From Orientallactaga sibirica (Eukaryota; Chordata; Mammalia; Rodentia; Dipodidae): 64,000 nt of DNA. Below are positions 35,096 to 46,090 of the stretch, in pieces (position 1 is the stretch's first letter; each line of letters starts with the position of its first letter). The stretch is from NCBI GenBank assembly GCA_036365145.1, contig JAEOAD010000029.1, positions 24,669,001 through 24,733,000 of the forward strand. The letters are read 5' to 3'. The notes beneath the pieces are model-generated. The model was not told the DNA's origin, ran no database searches, and saw only the letters and a list, made by a program, of their open reading frames with translations. A program made the translations under genes and the position numbers.

Positions 35096-35484
35096 TGTGG
35101 TAGTTAGAATATATGTCCCCCAATATAGTCAATGTTTTATTACTTTATAGTTTGCATCTGCAATCACCTTGCTAGAGGCAAGGTCACTGGGGGCTGGTCT
35201 TAAGGTGTGGTGATGTTTTGAGATTCCATTGTAAAGATATGCAAATGTGCCTAGCAGGAGTTCCTGAAGTGTGCTGTGTGACCTTTTGGCTGTAGTTTTG
35301 CTCTGTGTGCTGTGGTGCCTGGTTGGCTTTCTCTCTCTTTGCTTGGTCTGTGGAGAGCAGGCTGCTTCTCCTGCCTTTATGGAACTTCCCCTGGATCTGT
35401 AAGCTTCAATAAATAATATCCTTTCCTCCATAACTGTGCCCAGTCTGGAAGTTCATCTCAGCGAACCTGAAGCTGTCTGCTACA
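35096..35484 (+). repeat. MaLR 5' LTR, 389 bp
   Basis: Starts TGTGGTAGTTAGAATATATG and ends GCTGTCTGCTACA. AATAAA at 35408-35413 is the likely polyadenylation signal. It differs from the 3' LTR at about 5 of 389 positions by eye (about 1.3%), so the insertion is fairly recent. Confidence 0.93.
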
Positions 35485-35490
35485 GTAAAG

Positions 35491-35505
35491 TGGTACTGAG
35501 GAGTG
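35491..35505 (+). promoter_or_regulatory. Primer binding site (tRNA-Leu-like)
   Basis: TGGTACTGAGGAGTG starts 6 bases after the LTR. It is close to the TGGTACCAGGAGTG-type site of ERVL/MaLR elements, which use leucine tRNA. In unit 2 the same place (40625-40639) reads TGGTACCGAGGAGTG. Confidence 0.65.
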
Positions 35506-36678
35506 TGGGGTGAGATGAATCTGACCATGTGGATATTCGTCTTTTGTAACCTTTGTTTTGGAGGAATGGGCATGGACTTGCAACTGAAGATGCCTTCTGG
35601 AGTGGTAAGCCAAGTTTTATGGACTATTCTGATGAGAGTTTGAGAATGCTAAGTGCAGATAGTACTGAACTTGAGGCTTGGCTTATGAGGTTTCTAAGGG
35701 GGGAAGGAAAGACTGCAGAGGACTTTGTTAGAACTGGGCTACTGGCATAAAGTATGGCTACGTTCTGCTATCCAGGCCCAGAAAGTTTGATCAAGGTTAA
35801 ATTTGTAATGGACTGATGTGCTTGGCTGAAGATATCGGACTGAGATTTTAAGATTTTAAGTTGGAAAATCTCAAGCAAGGTAATAGCAGAGGCACTGAGA
35901 CTGGTTTAGCTGCTATTGTCAACCACATTAGCAATCTTAAGGAAGGTGGAAGGAAGGTGGCCTGACTTGATTTACATTAAAACAATGGAGAGGATGCCTG
36001 AGGAAAGACTGTTAAAAATGCAAATTCTTGGAAAGAGCTGACTGGAGAAGGAACCTGCTTTTCAAGGCTATGATTTATTTTGTCCCTGGATTTAGAATAT
36101 GGCTGTGTCCTGCACACCTGGTATTAGTTTTGGAAATATGAAAAATGCATGGAGTGGTCATGAGTTGCTCATGGTTCCAGGAGCTGCTGCTGAGATGCGG
36201 CATGAGGCAGGGCATGAAGACCCTCAGGAATAGGCTGAAAGAGCCTTTGGAAGATGGACTGTGGTTTGCATGGAGACCTGAGAATGTTTTGGATATACCA
36301 GGACTGTGCAAAAGGGCTACCATGGAGTGCAGTGTTGGCATGGGATGAAAGTTTTCCCTGGCGACTCTGCTCAGCTGGAGCGGCGGAATTGGAAAACCTG
36401 GAGACTGTTAGTCTCTGGTTATATTGAACTTGAACTGCAGAAGTTTGATGACTGTTGATGGTGGTTGAGTTTGCATTGTTTTAGTTTCTCCTTGCTAAGC
36501 CTTATATCAGTTAAAAAATGTTTTACTCTGTGCCTTTACATGTTGAAAGTATTTAACTTGTTTGATTTTACAGGACTATCTTAAGTTGGTCACGACTGTG
36601 AGACCTTTTGAAATTGGACTGAATACACTTTACAATGTGTGATAGTTATAAATCTATTGGGGGCCAGGAGCTAAATAT

Positions 36679-36698
36679 ATTGGGGGCCAGGGGCGGAA
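36679..36698 (+). promoter_or_regulatory. Polypurine tract before the 3' LTR
   Basis: TATTGGGGGCCAGGGGCGGA-type G-rich run directly upstream of the 3' LTR; the place where plus-strand DNA synthesis is primed. A near repeat of attgggggccagg lies about 25 bases upstream. Confidence 0.65.
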
Positions 36699-37087
36699 TG
36701 TGGTAGTTTGAATATATGTCCCCCAATATATTCAATGTTTTATTACTTTATAGTTTGCATCTGCAATCACCTTGCTAGAGGCAAGGTCACTGGGGGCCGG
36801 TCTTAAGGTGTGGTGATGTTTTGAGATTCCATTGTAAAGATATGCAAATGTGCCTAGCAGGAGTTCCTGAAGTGTGCTGTGTGACTTTTTGGCTGTAGTT
36901 TTGCTCTGTGTGCTGTGGTGCCTGGTTGGCTTTCTCTCTCTTTGCTTGGTCTGTGGAGAGCAGGCTGCTTCTCCTGCCTTTATGGAACTTCCCCTGGATC
37001 TGTAAGCTTCAATAAATAATATCCTTTCCTCCATAACTGTGCCCAGTCTGGAAGTTCATCTCAGCCAACCTGAAGCTGTCTGCTACA
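36699..37087 (+). repeat. MaLR 3' LTR, 389 bp
   Basis: Starts TGTGGTAGTTTGAATATATG and ends GTCTGCTACA; same length as the 5' LTR. The 100-codon antisense frame inside (36732-37034) also exists in the other copies but is not considered a gene. Confidence 0.93.
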
Positions 37088-37092
37088 GGTGG

Positions 37093-38670
37093 TATAGCTG
37101 TGATTATCTGGTTATTTTGTTTTCATTAGTTGAAAACACTTGTGTCATAACTTTCCAGATCTCTGTGTTGTACCTTTTTTTTTTTAATGTATTTTCTTAA
37201 AGTAATACTTGGGGACATGCAGGCCAGTGCTAAATTCTACTTGATCCTTGCTTCTGTTTAGACTTAATAAGAAATTTTAATATATGATAATTTCATTCTC
37301 ACATATAGAATATGAAAAACATGTTAATTTTCATCTAGAATTAAGACAGATTGCATGGGACATTTGTAGAAATTATTGTGCTTGGGAGAGTCATTAATAT
37401 GGCTTTTATTATTTAGACCACAGTGATTCTATTTGAAAATCTGTTTCAACACATCCAGCATTTTAACAAATTAATCAAAATGTCAGGTGTTATTTATCAG
37501 CTAACCTTGATTAAATAAAACCTTTGGTTTGAAAGAATATTATTCCATATGCTAGTTAATACTGGTGGTTATAAAATTGTATCAATAAATACAATAGTAA
37601 TGATCATGGAAATACTATTTGTGATATTACTATTTATACTATGACAGTCTAGTTTTGCAATGCATTTTCAAGAAAGTAGAAGGAAGTACAATATGTTACT
37701 AATTAGGCAGTCATTCATTCCACAGAAAAAAGTCATTTGACTTTTACCTGATTTCTTTTTTACTATTCAATTTTTTTCATAATAACAATTAATTTAGTTG
37801 AGATGAACATGAAAAAAGATGTTCCTTGAAGAAATAGTCAGTCCTTTACCTTTTTGTATGTTTCAGAAGACTGTAATAAGTAAGTGTATTTATGCAAGCA
37901 GATTCTGATTTTAGACAAATTGAATTCAATGCCCAACCTTAACTTTAAGGAAGCTTTAAAATTTTATGAAAGATAATTTAAAAAATAGATTACTACCAAA
38001 TTAAGATAGCAAATGAACCACAGAAGTTACTTGGACCTCTTAAAGCCAACCCCCCTGCCCAGTTGGACATTGATTGCCAAAAATTTGGAAGAAAATTTGT
38101 GACACAAAACCCAAGTGTAAGTGACACAATTCCACCATTACTGACAGCATTTATTCAATTATAAGTTCTGTTTGGAAAATGACTCAATTACTTAAACCTG
38201 TGCATAGACTAGATTCCATATCATCTTTGTTTCAATTAGTTTTTCACTCTGATTAGCAAAAGAAACTTGGAACTGAGATTGGACATTCGTAGACCAATGC
38301 TAGGCAACAGGACTCTGTCAAGCATTCTTATTCTGTACTAAGAATAGTCAGCTAAAAATAGTCAAGTATGCTGAAAGAACTTGGTTGCTACATGTTAGAT
38401 GATCTTCATACTTTGGGAAGTTGGCCTTCCTTTAAAAAAATGTTTGGTTTAACCTTCACTAGTGCAAAATAGAACTTAACACTAAAATCTAGAAACTCAG
38501 GAATTCTCTATTTGCCAAAGGTTGTCTTCACATTTTCATCTTTCTGAAAGGAACCATTTCTAAGATATGGACTTCTCATATATGTTCTTTGATTTGTTCT
38601 CATTTAAGATGTATCATATACTTTGTAGGATTCCCTAAAAGGATAGTCAAAACTTACACTCATTGCTGTG
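37093..38670. other. Unassigned AT-rich sequence (duplicated)
   Basis: No repeat family recognised. It is copied in unit 2 at about 42211-43774 with scattered substitutions and small indels, which makes it the best material for dating the duplication. Confidence 0.5.
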
Positions 38671-39075
38671 TTTACTGGTTTAGTTGGGGTTCTGTTACGA
38701 TCAAAATACCTGAAATAATGAAGTTATAGATAGAAAAAGTCTACTTTGGTTCATGGTTTCAGATTTTTCTATATTGATGGTTAAACACGTTGATTTAATT
38801 ACTGTACCAAGGCAGCATACCCTGAAGAGAACACTATGCAGGAGAAAGGCCTTCATCTTAGGTATGGGAAGCCAAAGTGACAGACAGGAAGGCATCAAAA
38901 TCCCACAGTCCCTAACAGAAGAATGCCCCAATCACATGAACACTTCTACTAAGCTCCACTTCTAAAATGATCCACTTCCTATTAGTAATACATTGGGAAA
39001 TAAACCTTTAAAACATATCCCTTTAGAGACTAAGTTCCAAAATGTATCCATTTCAAATTCATTACATATAAAAAT
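38671..39075 (-). mobile_element. Old LTR-type remnant, antisense (unit 1 copy)
   Basis: gggttctgttacgatcaaaatacctgaa, broken by divergence, gtctactttggttcatggtt and cacttctactaagctccact follow the order of old reversed rodent LTRs (probably MaLR-related). No boundaries with TSD. Present again at about 43775-44180. Confidence 0.45.
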
Positions 39076-39410
39076 ATTGATCACTCTGGTCAGGTCCAAA
39101 TATGTCAGATTCATCCTGAGACTTGACAGATTACAATTTTCTTAGAATAAAATAAGATATGTGACTTCTTCATAATAAAAATGATATTGTTTGTTATACC
39201 TATATATTTTATTATCTCCCAGAGATTCTGTTTCACATCTGTGGACCATATCCTAGAGATGTGAAGGAGAAGCCTTTGAACATTCATATACAATGGGGAC
39301 AGGAAGTGAGAGTAATAAACTTCTTCATGCTCTGCATGCAGTTTTTGAATACTGATGACCATGCATATTTCTAAGGCCTATGTACACAATGTTTTAAAAA
39401 ATGAAAAGAG

Positions 39411-39665
39411 GGCTGGAGAGATGGCTTAGCGGTTAAGGCGCCTGCCTCCTAAGCCTAAGAATGCTGGTTCCAATCTCCAGCGGTTCCAGTCTCCAAGTCC
39501 CACGTTAAGCCAGATGCAAAGTGACACAAGGGCGCAATGTCGCACTTGACCACAAGGGGGCACACACATCAGGATTTCCTTCCCAGCAGCTGAGAGGCTG
39601 CTGACGCGCCCATCTCTATCTGTCTTCCTCTCCTCTCTCTCTGTCTCTCTCAAAAAAAAAAAAAA
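39411..39665 (+). mobile_element. B2-like SINE, long CTCF-motif subfamily (unit 1 copy)
   Basis: gggctggagagatggcttag and cggttaaggcgcctgcctcc (A box), ctggttccaatctcc (B box), ccagatgcaaagtgacacaa, agcagctgagaggctgctga, then CT-rich and an A tail. Well preserved. Confidence 0.93.
39550..39561 (+). promoter_or_regulatory. CTCF-like core motif in a B2-like SINE
   Basis: CCACAAGGGGGC followed by ACAC. Same core as at 34691-34702 but on the opposite strand; duplicated at 44653-44664. Confidence 0.6.
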
Positions 39666-40435
39666 TTAAAAGAAAAATATCAGACTCAAATAACATGGCA
39701 TGTTTTTGGAACTGTCACCCATATAGTTAAAGCAAAACCAGGGTAGTGTTGCAATAAAAGGATAAAAATTTGTAAAGCTATTGGGAAAGAATAACCAAGT
39801 GACATGATTCCAGAAAATGAAAAATTTAAATTTAGTCATCTGAAAACTTCATAAAGATGGTTTATATCTGTGCCAAGAAAAATTAATCTAGACAAAAGAA
39901 CATCTTTAATCAAAGTCAGGGAACCTTCATAAGACATGATGCATATGAGAAATAATCAACAACAGTAAACAAAAATAAATCTTCCTCAAGTCATGACCCA
40001 TGACACTGACATCATTGAGGAATATGTAAAATCCTGTGTGCCACAGTAACAGTTAATACACTCCTTAACAGTGTTTCCAGAAATTGCCAAAATATATTGT
40101 AAATTTGCTTTGATTTAAATACTGAGATGTCTTGGTTTAAAAGTTATCATAGTTCACATTAGAGTTACAAGGACTTTTCATGAATTATTTTTTCAGTATG
40201 CTAGATATTTAATTGATAATGTTCATATTTGACATAATGTTCATATTTGATCATAATGCCCCCTCAGTACCTTCTTTTGCCTCCCCTTCCACTAAACCTC
40301 TTTTTCTTTCAAATTGTCCTTTTCTATTTTGATGATTTTTTGTAGCCTTCCTCCATCCTCCATGTCAAAATGTTCTTGTGCTTAATATTGTCTTAATAGT
40401 GTCTTTTGATGCATGGAGGGTTTATCTTATTTATT
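39666..40435. other. Unassigned sequence (duplicated)
   Basis: AT-rich. A near-perfect 18-bp tandem repeat (ATAATGTTCATATTTGAC) lies at 40216-40250. Copied in unit 2. Confidence 0.5.
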
Positions 40436-40467
40436 TACTTATATTTCAGAGAGAGATAGAGAGAAAG
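40436..40467 (-). mobile_element. B2-like SINE tail fragment cut at the duplication junction
   Basis: ttatatttcagagagagata then gagagaaag is the reversed tail of the SINE that is complete at 45537-45761. The rest of the SINE is missing here because the junction joins directly to LTR sequence. Confidence 0.9.
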
Positions 40468-42205
40468 TCTCTTTGCTTGGTCTGTGGAGAGCAGGCTGCT
40501 TCTCCTGCCTTTATGGAACTTCCCCTGGATCTGTAAGCTTCAATAAATAATATCCTTTCCTCCATAACTGTGCCCAGTCTGGAAGTTCATCTCAGCGAAC
40601 CTGAAGCTGTCTGCTACAGTAAAGTGGTACCGAGGAGTGTGGGGTGAGATGAATCTGACCATGTGGATATTCGTCTTTTGTAACCTTTGTTTTGGAGGAA
40701 TGGGCATGGACTTGGTGCTTGCAACTGAAGATGCCTTCTGGAGTGGTAAGCCAAGTTTTATGGACTATTCTGATGAGAGTTTGAGAATGCTAAGTGCAGA
40801 TAGTACTGAACTTCGAGGCTTGGCTTATGAGGTTTCTAAGGGGAAGGAAAGACTGCAGAGGACTTTGTTAGAACTGAGCTACTGGCATAAGGGATGGCTA
40901 TGTTCTGCTATCTAGGCCCAGAAAGTTTGATCAAGGTTAAATTTGTAATGGACTGATGTGCTTGGCTGAAGATATCGGACTGAGATTTTAAGATTTTAAG
41001 TTGGAAAATCTCAAGCAAGGTAATAGCAGAGGCACTGAGACTGGTTTAGCTGCTATTGTCAACCACATTAGCAATCTTAAGGAAGGTGGAAGGAAGGTGG
41101 CCTGACTTGATTTACATTAAAACAATGGAGAGGATGCCTGAGGAAAGACTGTTAAAAATGCAAATTCTTGGAAAGAGTTGACTGGAGAAGGAACCTGCTT
41201 TTCAAGGCTATGGTTTATTTTGTCCCTGGATTTAGAATATGGCTGTGTCCTGCACACCTGGTATTAGTTTTGGAAATATGAAAAATGCATGGAGTAGTCA
41301 TGAGTTGCACACGGTTCCAGGAGCCGCTGCTGAGATGCGGCATGAGGCAGGGCATGAAGACCCTCAGGAATAGGCTGAAAGAGCCTTTGGAAGATGGACT
41401 GTGGTTTGCATGGAGACCTGAAGATGTTTTGGATATACCAGGACTGTGCAAAAGGGCTACCATGGAGTGCAGTGTTGGCATGGGATGAAAGTTTTCCCTG
41501 GTGACTCTGCCCAGCTGGAGGGGCGGAATTGGAAAACCTGGAGACTGTTAGTCTCTGGTTATATTGAACTTGAACTGCAGAAGTTTGATGACTGTTGATG
41601 GTGGTTGAGTTTGCATTGTTTTAGTTTCTCCTTGCTAAGCCTTTTATCAGTTAAAAAATGTTTTACTCTGTGCCTTTACATGTTGAAAGTATTTAACTTG
41701 TTTGATTTTACAGGACTATCTTAAGTTGGTCAAGACTGTGAGACCTTTTGAAATTGGACTGAATACAATTTACAATGTGTGATAGTTATAAATCTATTGG
41801 GGGCCAGGAGCTAAATATATTGGGGGCCAGGGGCGGAATGTGGTAGTTTGAATATATGTCCCCCAATATATTCAATGTTTTATTACTTTATAGTTTGCAT
41901 CTGCAATCACCTTGCTAGAGGCAAGGTCACTGGGGGCTGGTCTTAAGGTGTGGTGATGGTTTGAGATTCCATTGTAAAGATATGCAAATATGCCTAGCAG
42001 GAGTTCCTGAAGTGTGCTGTGTGACCTTTTTGGCTGTAGTTTTGCTCTGTGTGCTGTGGTGCCTGGTTGGCTTTTCTCTCTCTTTGCTTGGTCTGTGGAG
42101 AGCAGGCTGCTTCTCCTGCCTTTATGGAACTTCCCTGGATCTGTAAGCTTCAATAAATAATATCCTTTCCTCCATAACTGTGCCCACCTGAAGCTGTCTG
42201 CTACA
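40468..42205 (+). mobile_element. MaLR-type element, 5'-truncated by the duplication
   Basis: It holds the last 151 bp of a 5' LTR (40468-40618), a complete interior (40619-41838) and the 3' LTR (41839-42205). There is no left TSD because the start is a duplication breakpoint, not an insertion site. The right TSD half GGTGG is at 42206-42210. Confidence 0.93.
41839..42205 (+). repeat. MaLR 3' LTR with 25-bp deletion
   Basis: 367 bp against 389 in its sister. The stretch between tgtgccca and cctgaagctg is missing, removing gtctggaagttcatctcagc and its neighbours. The antisense frame is thereby extended to 117 codons, which has no likely meaning. Confidence 0.92.
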
Positions 42206-42210
42206 GGTGG

Positions 42211-43774
42211 TATAGCTGTGATCATCTGGTTATTTTGTTTTCATTAGTTGAAAACACTTGTGTCATAACTTTCCAGATCTCTGTGTTGTACCTATTTTTT
42301 TTAATGTATTTTCTTAAAGTAATACTTGGGGACATGCAGACCAGTGCTAAATTCTACTTGATCCTTGCTTCTGTTTAGACTTAATAAGAAATTTTAATAT
42401 ATGATAATTTCATTCTCACATATAGAATATGAAAAACATGTTAATTTTCATCTAGAATTAAGACAGATTGCATGGAACATTTGTAGAAATTATTGTGCTT
42501 GGGAGCGTCATTAATATGGTTTTTATTATTTAGACCACAGTGATTCTATTTGAAAATCTGTTTCAACACATCCAGCATTTTAACAAATTAATCAAAATGT
42601 CAGGTGTTATTTATCAGCTAACCTTGATTAAATAAAACCTTTGGTTTGAAAGAATATTATTCCATATGCTAGTTAATACTGGTGGTTATAAAATTGTATC
42701 AATAAATACAATAGTAATGATCATGGAAATACTATTTGTGATATTACTATTTATACTATGACAGTCTAGTTTTGCAATGCATTTTCAAGAAAGTAGAAGG
42801 AAGTACAATATGTTACCAATTAGGCAGTCATTCATTCCACAGAAAAAAGTCATTTGACTTTTACCTGATTTCTTTTTACTATTCAATTTTTTCATAATAA
42901 CAATTAATTTAGTTGAGATGAACATGAAAAAGATGTTCCTTGAAGAAATAGTCAGTCCTTTACCTTTTTGTATGTTTCAGAAGACTGTAATAAGTAAGTG
43001 TATTTATGCAAGCAGATTCTGATTTTAGACAAATTGAATTCAATGCCCAACCTTAACTTTAAGGAAGCTTTAAAATTTTATGAAAGATAATTTAAAAAAA
43101 TAGATTACTACCAAATTAAGATAGCAAATGAACCACAGAAGTTACTTGGACCTCTTAAAGCCAATCCCCTGCCCAGTTGGACATTGATTGCCAAAATTTG
43201 GAAGAAAATTTGTGACCCAAAACCCAAGTGTAAGTGACACAATTCCACCATTACTGACAGCATTTATTCAATTATAAGTTCTGTTCGGAAAATGACTCAA
43301 TTACTTAAACCTGTGCATAGACTAGATTCCATATCATCTTTGTTTCAATTAGTTTTTCACTCTGATTAGCAAAAGAAACTTGGAACTGAGATTGGACATT
43401 CGTAGACCAATGCTAGGCAACAGGACTCTGTCAAGCATTCTTATTCTGTACTAAGAATAGTCAAGTATGCTGAAAGAACTTGGTTGCTACATGTTAGATG
43501 ATCTTCATACTTTGGGAAGTTGGCCTTCCTTTAAAAAAATGTTTGGTTTAACCTTCACTAATGCAAAATAGAACTTAACACTAAAACCTAGAAACTCAGG
43601 AATTCTCTATTTGCCAAAGGTTGTTTGTCTTCACATTTTCATCTTTCTGAAAGGAACAATTTCTAAGATATGGACTTCTCATATATGTTCTTTGATTTGT
43701 TCTCATTTAAGATGTATCATATACTTTGTAGGATTCCCTAAAAGGATAGTCAAAACTTACACTCATTGCTGTGT
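42211..43774. other. Unassigned AT-rich sequence (unit 2 copy)
   Basis: Paralogue of 37093-38670; nothing else recognised. Confidence 0.5.
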
Positions 43775-44180
43775 TTACTGGTTTAGTTGGGGTTCTGTTA
43801 CGATCAAAATACCTGAAATAATGAAGTTATAGATAGAAAAAGTCTACTTTGGTTCATGGTTTCAGATTTTTCTATATTGATGGTTAAACACGTTGATTTA
43901 ATTACTGTACCAAGGCAGCATACCCTGAAGAGAACACTATGCGGGAGAAAGGCCTTCATCTTAGGTATGGGAAGCCAAAGTGACAGACAGGAAGGCATCA
44001 AAATCCCACAGTCCCTAACAGAAGAATGCCCCAATCACATGAACACTTCTACTAAGCTCCACTTCTAAAATGCTCCACTTCCTATTAGTAATACATTGGG
44101 AAATAAACCTTTAAAACATATCCCGTTAGAGACTAAGTTCCAAAATGTATCCATTTCAAATTCATTACATATAAAAATAT
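43775..44180 (-). mobile_element. Old LTR-type remnant, antisense (unit 2 copy)
   Basis: Paralogue of 38671-39075 by duplication, not an independent insertion. Confidence 0.45.
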
Positions 44181-44513
44181 TGATCACTCTGGTCAGGTCC
44201 AAATATGTCAGATTCATCCTGAGACTTGACAGATTACAATTTTCTTAGAATAAAATAAGATATGTGACTTCTTCATAATAAAAATGATATTGTTTGTTAT
44301 ACCTATATATTTTATTATCTCCCAGAGATTCTGTTTCACATCTGTGGACCATATCCTAGAGATGTGAAGGAGAAGCCTTTGACCATTCATATACAATGGG
44401 GACAGAAAGTGAGAGTAATAAACTTCTTCATGCTCTGCATGCAGTTTTTGAATACTGATGACCATGCATATTTCTAAGGCCTATGTACACAATGTTTTAA
44501 AAAATGAAAAGAG

Positions 44514-44770
44514 GGCTGGAGAGATGGCTTAGCGGTTAAGGCGCCTGCCTCCTAAGCCTAAGAATGCTGGTTCCAATCTCCAGCGGTTCCAGTCTCCAAG
44601 TCCCACGTTAAGCCAGATGCAAAGTGACACAAGGGCGCAATGTCGCACTTGACCACAAGGGGGCACACACATCAGGATTTCCTTCCCAGCAGCTGAGAGG
44701 CTGCTGACGTGCCCATCTCTATCTGTCTTCCTCTCCTCTCTCTCTGCCTCTCTCAAAAAAAAAAAAAAAT
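44514..44770 (+). mobile_element. B2-like SINE, long CTCF-motif subfamily (unit 2 copy)
   Basis: Paralogue of 39411-39665. A and B boxes are intact; the A tail is slightly longer. Confidence 0.93.
44653..44664 (+). promoter_or_regulatory. CTCF-like core motif (duplicated copy)
   Basis: CCACAAGGGGGC, identical to 39550-39561; the duplication doubled this candidate site. Confidence 0.6.
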
Positions 44771-45536
44771 TAAAAGAAAATATCAGACTCAAATAACATG
44801 GCATGTTTTTGGAACTGTCACCCATATAGTTAAAGCAAAACCAGGGTAGTGTTGCAATAAAAAGGATAAAAATTTGTAAAGCTATTGGGAAAGAATAACC
44901 AAGTGACATGATTCCAGAAAATGAAAAATTTAAATTTAGTCATCTGAAAACTTCATAAAGATGGTTTATATCTGTGCCAAGAAAAATTAATCTAGACAAA
45001 AGAACATCTTTAATCAAAGTCAGGGAACCTTCATAAGACATGATGCATATGAGAAATAATCAACAACAGTAAACAAAAATAAATCTTCCTCAAGTCATGA
45101 CCCATGACACTGACATCATTGAGGAATATGTAAAATCCTGTGTGCCACAGTAACAGTTAATACACTCCCTAACAGTGTTTCCAGAAATTGCCAAAATATA
45201 TTGTAAATTTGCTTTGATTTAAATACTGAGATGTCTTGGTTTAAAAGTTATCATAGTTCACATTAGAGTTACAAGGACTTTTTCATGAATTATTTTTTCA
45301 GTATGCTAGATATTTAATTGATAATGTTCATATTTGACATAATGTTCATATTTGATCATAATGCCCCCTCAGTACCTTCTTTTGCCTCCCCTTCCACTAA
45401 ACCTCTTTTTCTTTCAAATTGTCCTTTTCTATTTTGATGATTTTTTATAGCCTTCCTCCATCCTCCATGTCAAAATGTTCTTGTGCTTAATATTGTCTTA
45501 ATAGTGTCTTTTGATGCATGGAGGGTTTATCTTATT
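44771..45536. other. Unassigned sequence (unit 2 copy)
   Basis: Paralogue of 39666-40435, including the 18-bp tandem repeat. Confidence 0.5.
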
Positions 45537-45761
45537 TATTTACTTATATTTCAGAGAGAGATAGAGAGAAAGAAGGAGAATTGGCTCACCAGGCCATCAG
45601 CTACTGCAATAGAACTCCAGATGCTTCCACCACTTAGTGGGCACATGAGACCTTCTGCTTGTTTCACCTTTGTGACTCTGGCTTAGGTGGGATTGGAGAG
45701 TCGAACATGAGTCCTTAGGCTTTGCAGGGAAGCACTTTAACTGCTAAGCCATCTCTCCAGC
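45537..45761 (-). mobile_element. B2-like SINE, antisense, spanning the right edge of unit 2
   Basis: ttatatttcagagagagata tail, gctcaccaggccatcagcta, ggagagtcgaacatgagtcc (B box complement) and ctaagccatctctccagc (head complement). agggttt-like flanks suggest its own TSD. Because it is complete here and cut at 40467, the ancestral single-copy arrangement ran through this SINE. Confidence 0.9.
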
Positions 45762-45839
45762 ACCAAGGGTTTTCTTTATTGAGATAATATTCACTTTGCT
45801 TATTTTTCTTTGTGCATTTAATGTAATTTCCAAGAAATC

Positions 45840-46090
45840 ACTGTCAAATCTTATGGTTGCATGAATAAAATGTCCCTATAAACTCATATCTCTAGAATAC
45901 TTGATCCTCAGCTTTGGGCACTTTGGGAAAGTGGCAGCAGCTTTGGGAGATGGAGCTCCCACTATGCCTTCTCTTCCATCGTGAAGCATCTCTTGTGATT
46001 GTAGGATTGATAACCCTTCCCTTTTTTAGGCTGTTTTTGGTCAGGTGTTTTGTTCTAGCAATGAAATGGTAACAGTTATAAGTCCCAAAT
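45840..46090 (+). mobile_element. LTR remnant, sense (MaLR-type)
   Basis: cctataaactcatatctcta, gatcctcagctttgggcac, ttgggagatggagctccc and ggtcaggtgttttgttctag follow the order of rodent MaLR/ORR-type LTRs. Degenerate, no TSD. Confidence 0.6.

Larger units (their letters stand above)
35485..36698 (+). mobile_element. MaLR interior, non-coding
   Basis: It opens with the primer binding site and closes with the polypurine tract. In between are blocks such as ctgaccatgtggatattcgt and ggaatgggcatggacttg. No frame longer than about 90 codons exists and none resembles gag or pol, as expected for a non-autonomous element moved in trans. Confidence 0.85.
35091..37092 (+). mobile_element. Complete MaLR-type LTR retrotransposon
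   Basis: A 5' LTR (35096-35484), a non-coding interior (35485-36698) and a 3' LTR (36699-37087), flanked by the 5-bp TSD GGTGG at 35091-35095 and 37088-37092. A primer binding site and a polypurine tract are in place. The 5-bp TSD, TG...CA ends, short length (about 2 kb) and absence of gag or pol frames fit the non-autonomous MaLR branch of ERVL. The 5' LTR also contains the left edge of the later tandem duplication. Confidence 0.9.
35334..40467 (+). repeat. Tandem duplication, unit 1 (5134 bp)
   Basis: Direct duplication with unit 2 at 40468-45572. It begins at tctctttgcttgg inside the 5' LTR and ends at gagagaaag in the GA-rich tail of a B2-like SINE. It contains the MaLR interior and 3' LTR, about 1.6 kb of unassigned sequence, an old LTR, a B2-like SINE with a CTCF-like motif and the first 30 bases of another SINE. 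Order and orientation are identical in unit 2. Confidence 0.96.
40468..45572 (+). repeat. Tandem duplication, unit 2 (5105 bp)
   Basis: Second copy of 35334-40467. Net length is 29 bp shorter. A 25-bp deletion in the 3' LTR (at about 42187) and a 14-bp deletion between two atagtca words (near 43450) are partly balanced by small insertions of 6 and 4 bp. Substitutions are scattered (about 10 in 480 bp compared by eye). Confidence 0.96.

Noticed and set aside
35129..35431. 100-codon antisense frame in the MaLR LTR, recurring at 36732-37034, 41872-42225 and (opposite strand) 48646-48939
   Set aside because: The first copies are nearly identical DNA, so shared openness is expected. In the older solo LTR the frame shifts within the same stretch, and one copy changes length through a deletion. 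There is no sign of selection for protein.
39411..39480. tRNA-like A and B boxes in the B2-like SINEs
   Set aside because: They are internal promoters of SINEs; no cloverleaf with a proper anticodon arm or acceptor stem is present, so no tRNA gene is called.
35334..45572. Reading the duplicated units as two independent MaLR insertions
   Set aside because: Identity extends over 3.3 kb beyond the element, including other repeats in the same order, and the second copy has no left TSD. A duplication explains everything.
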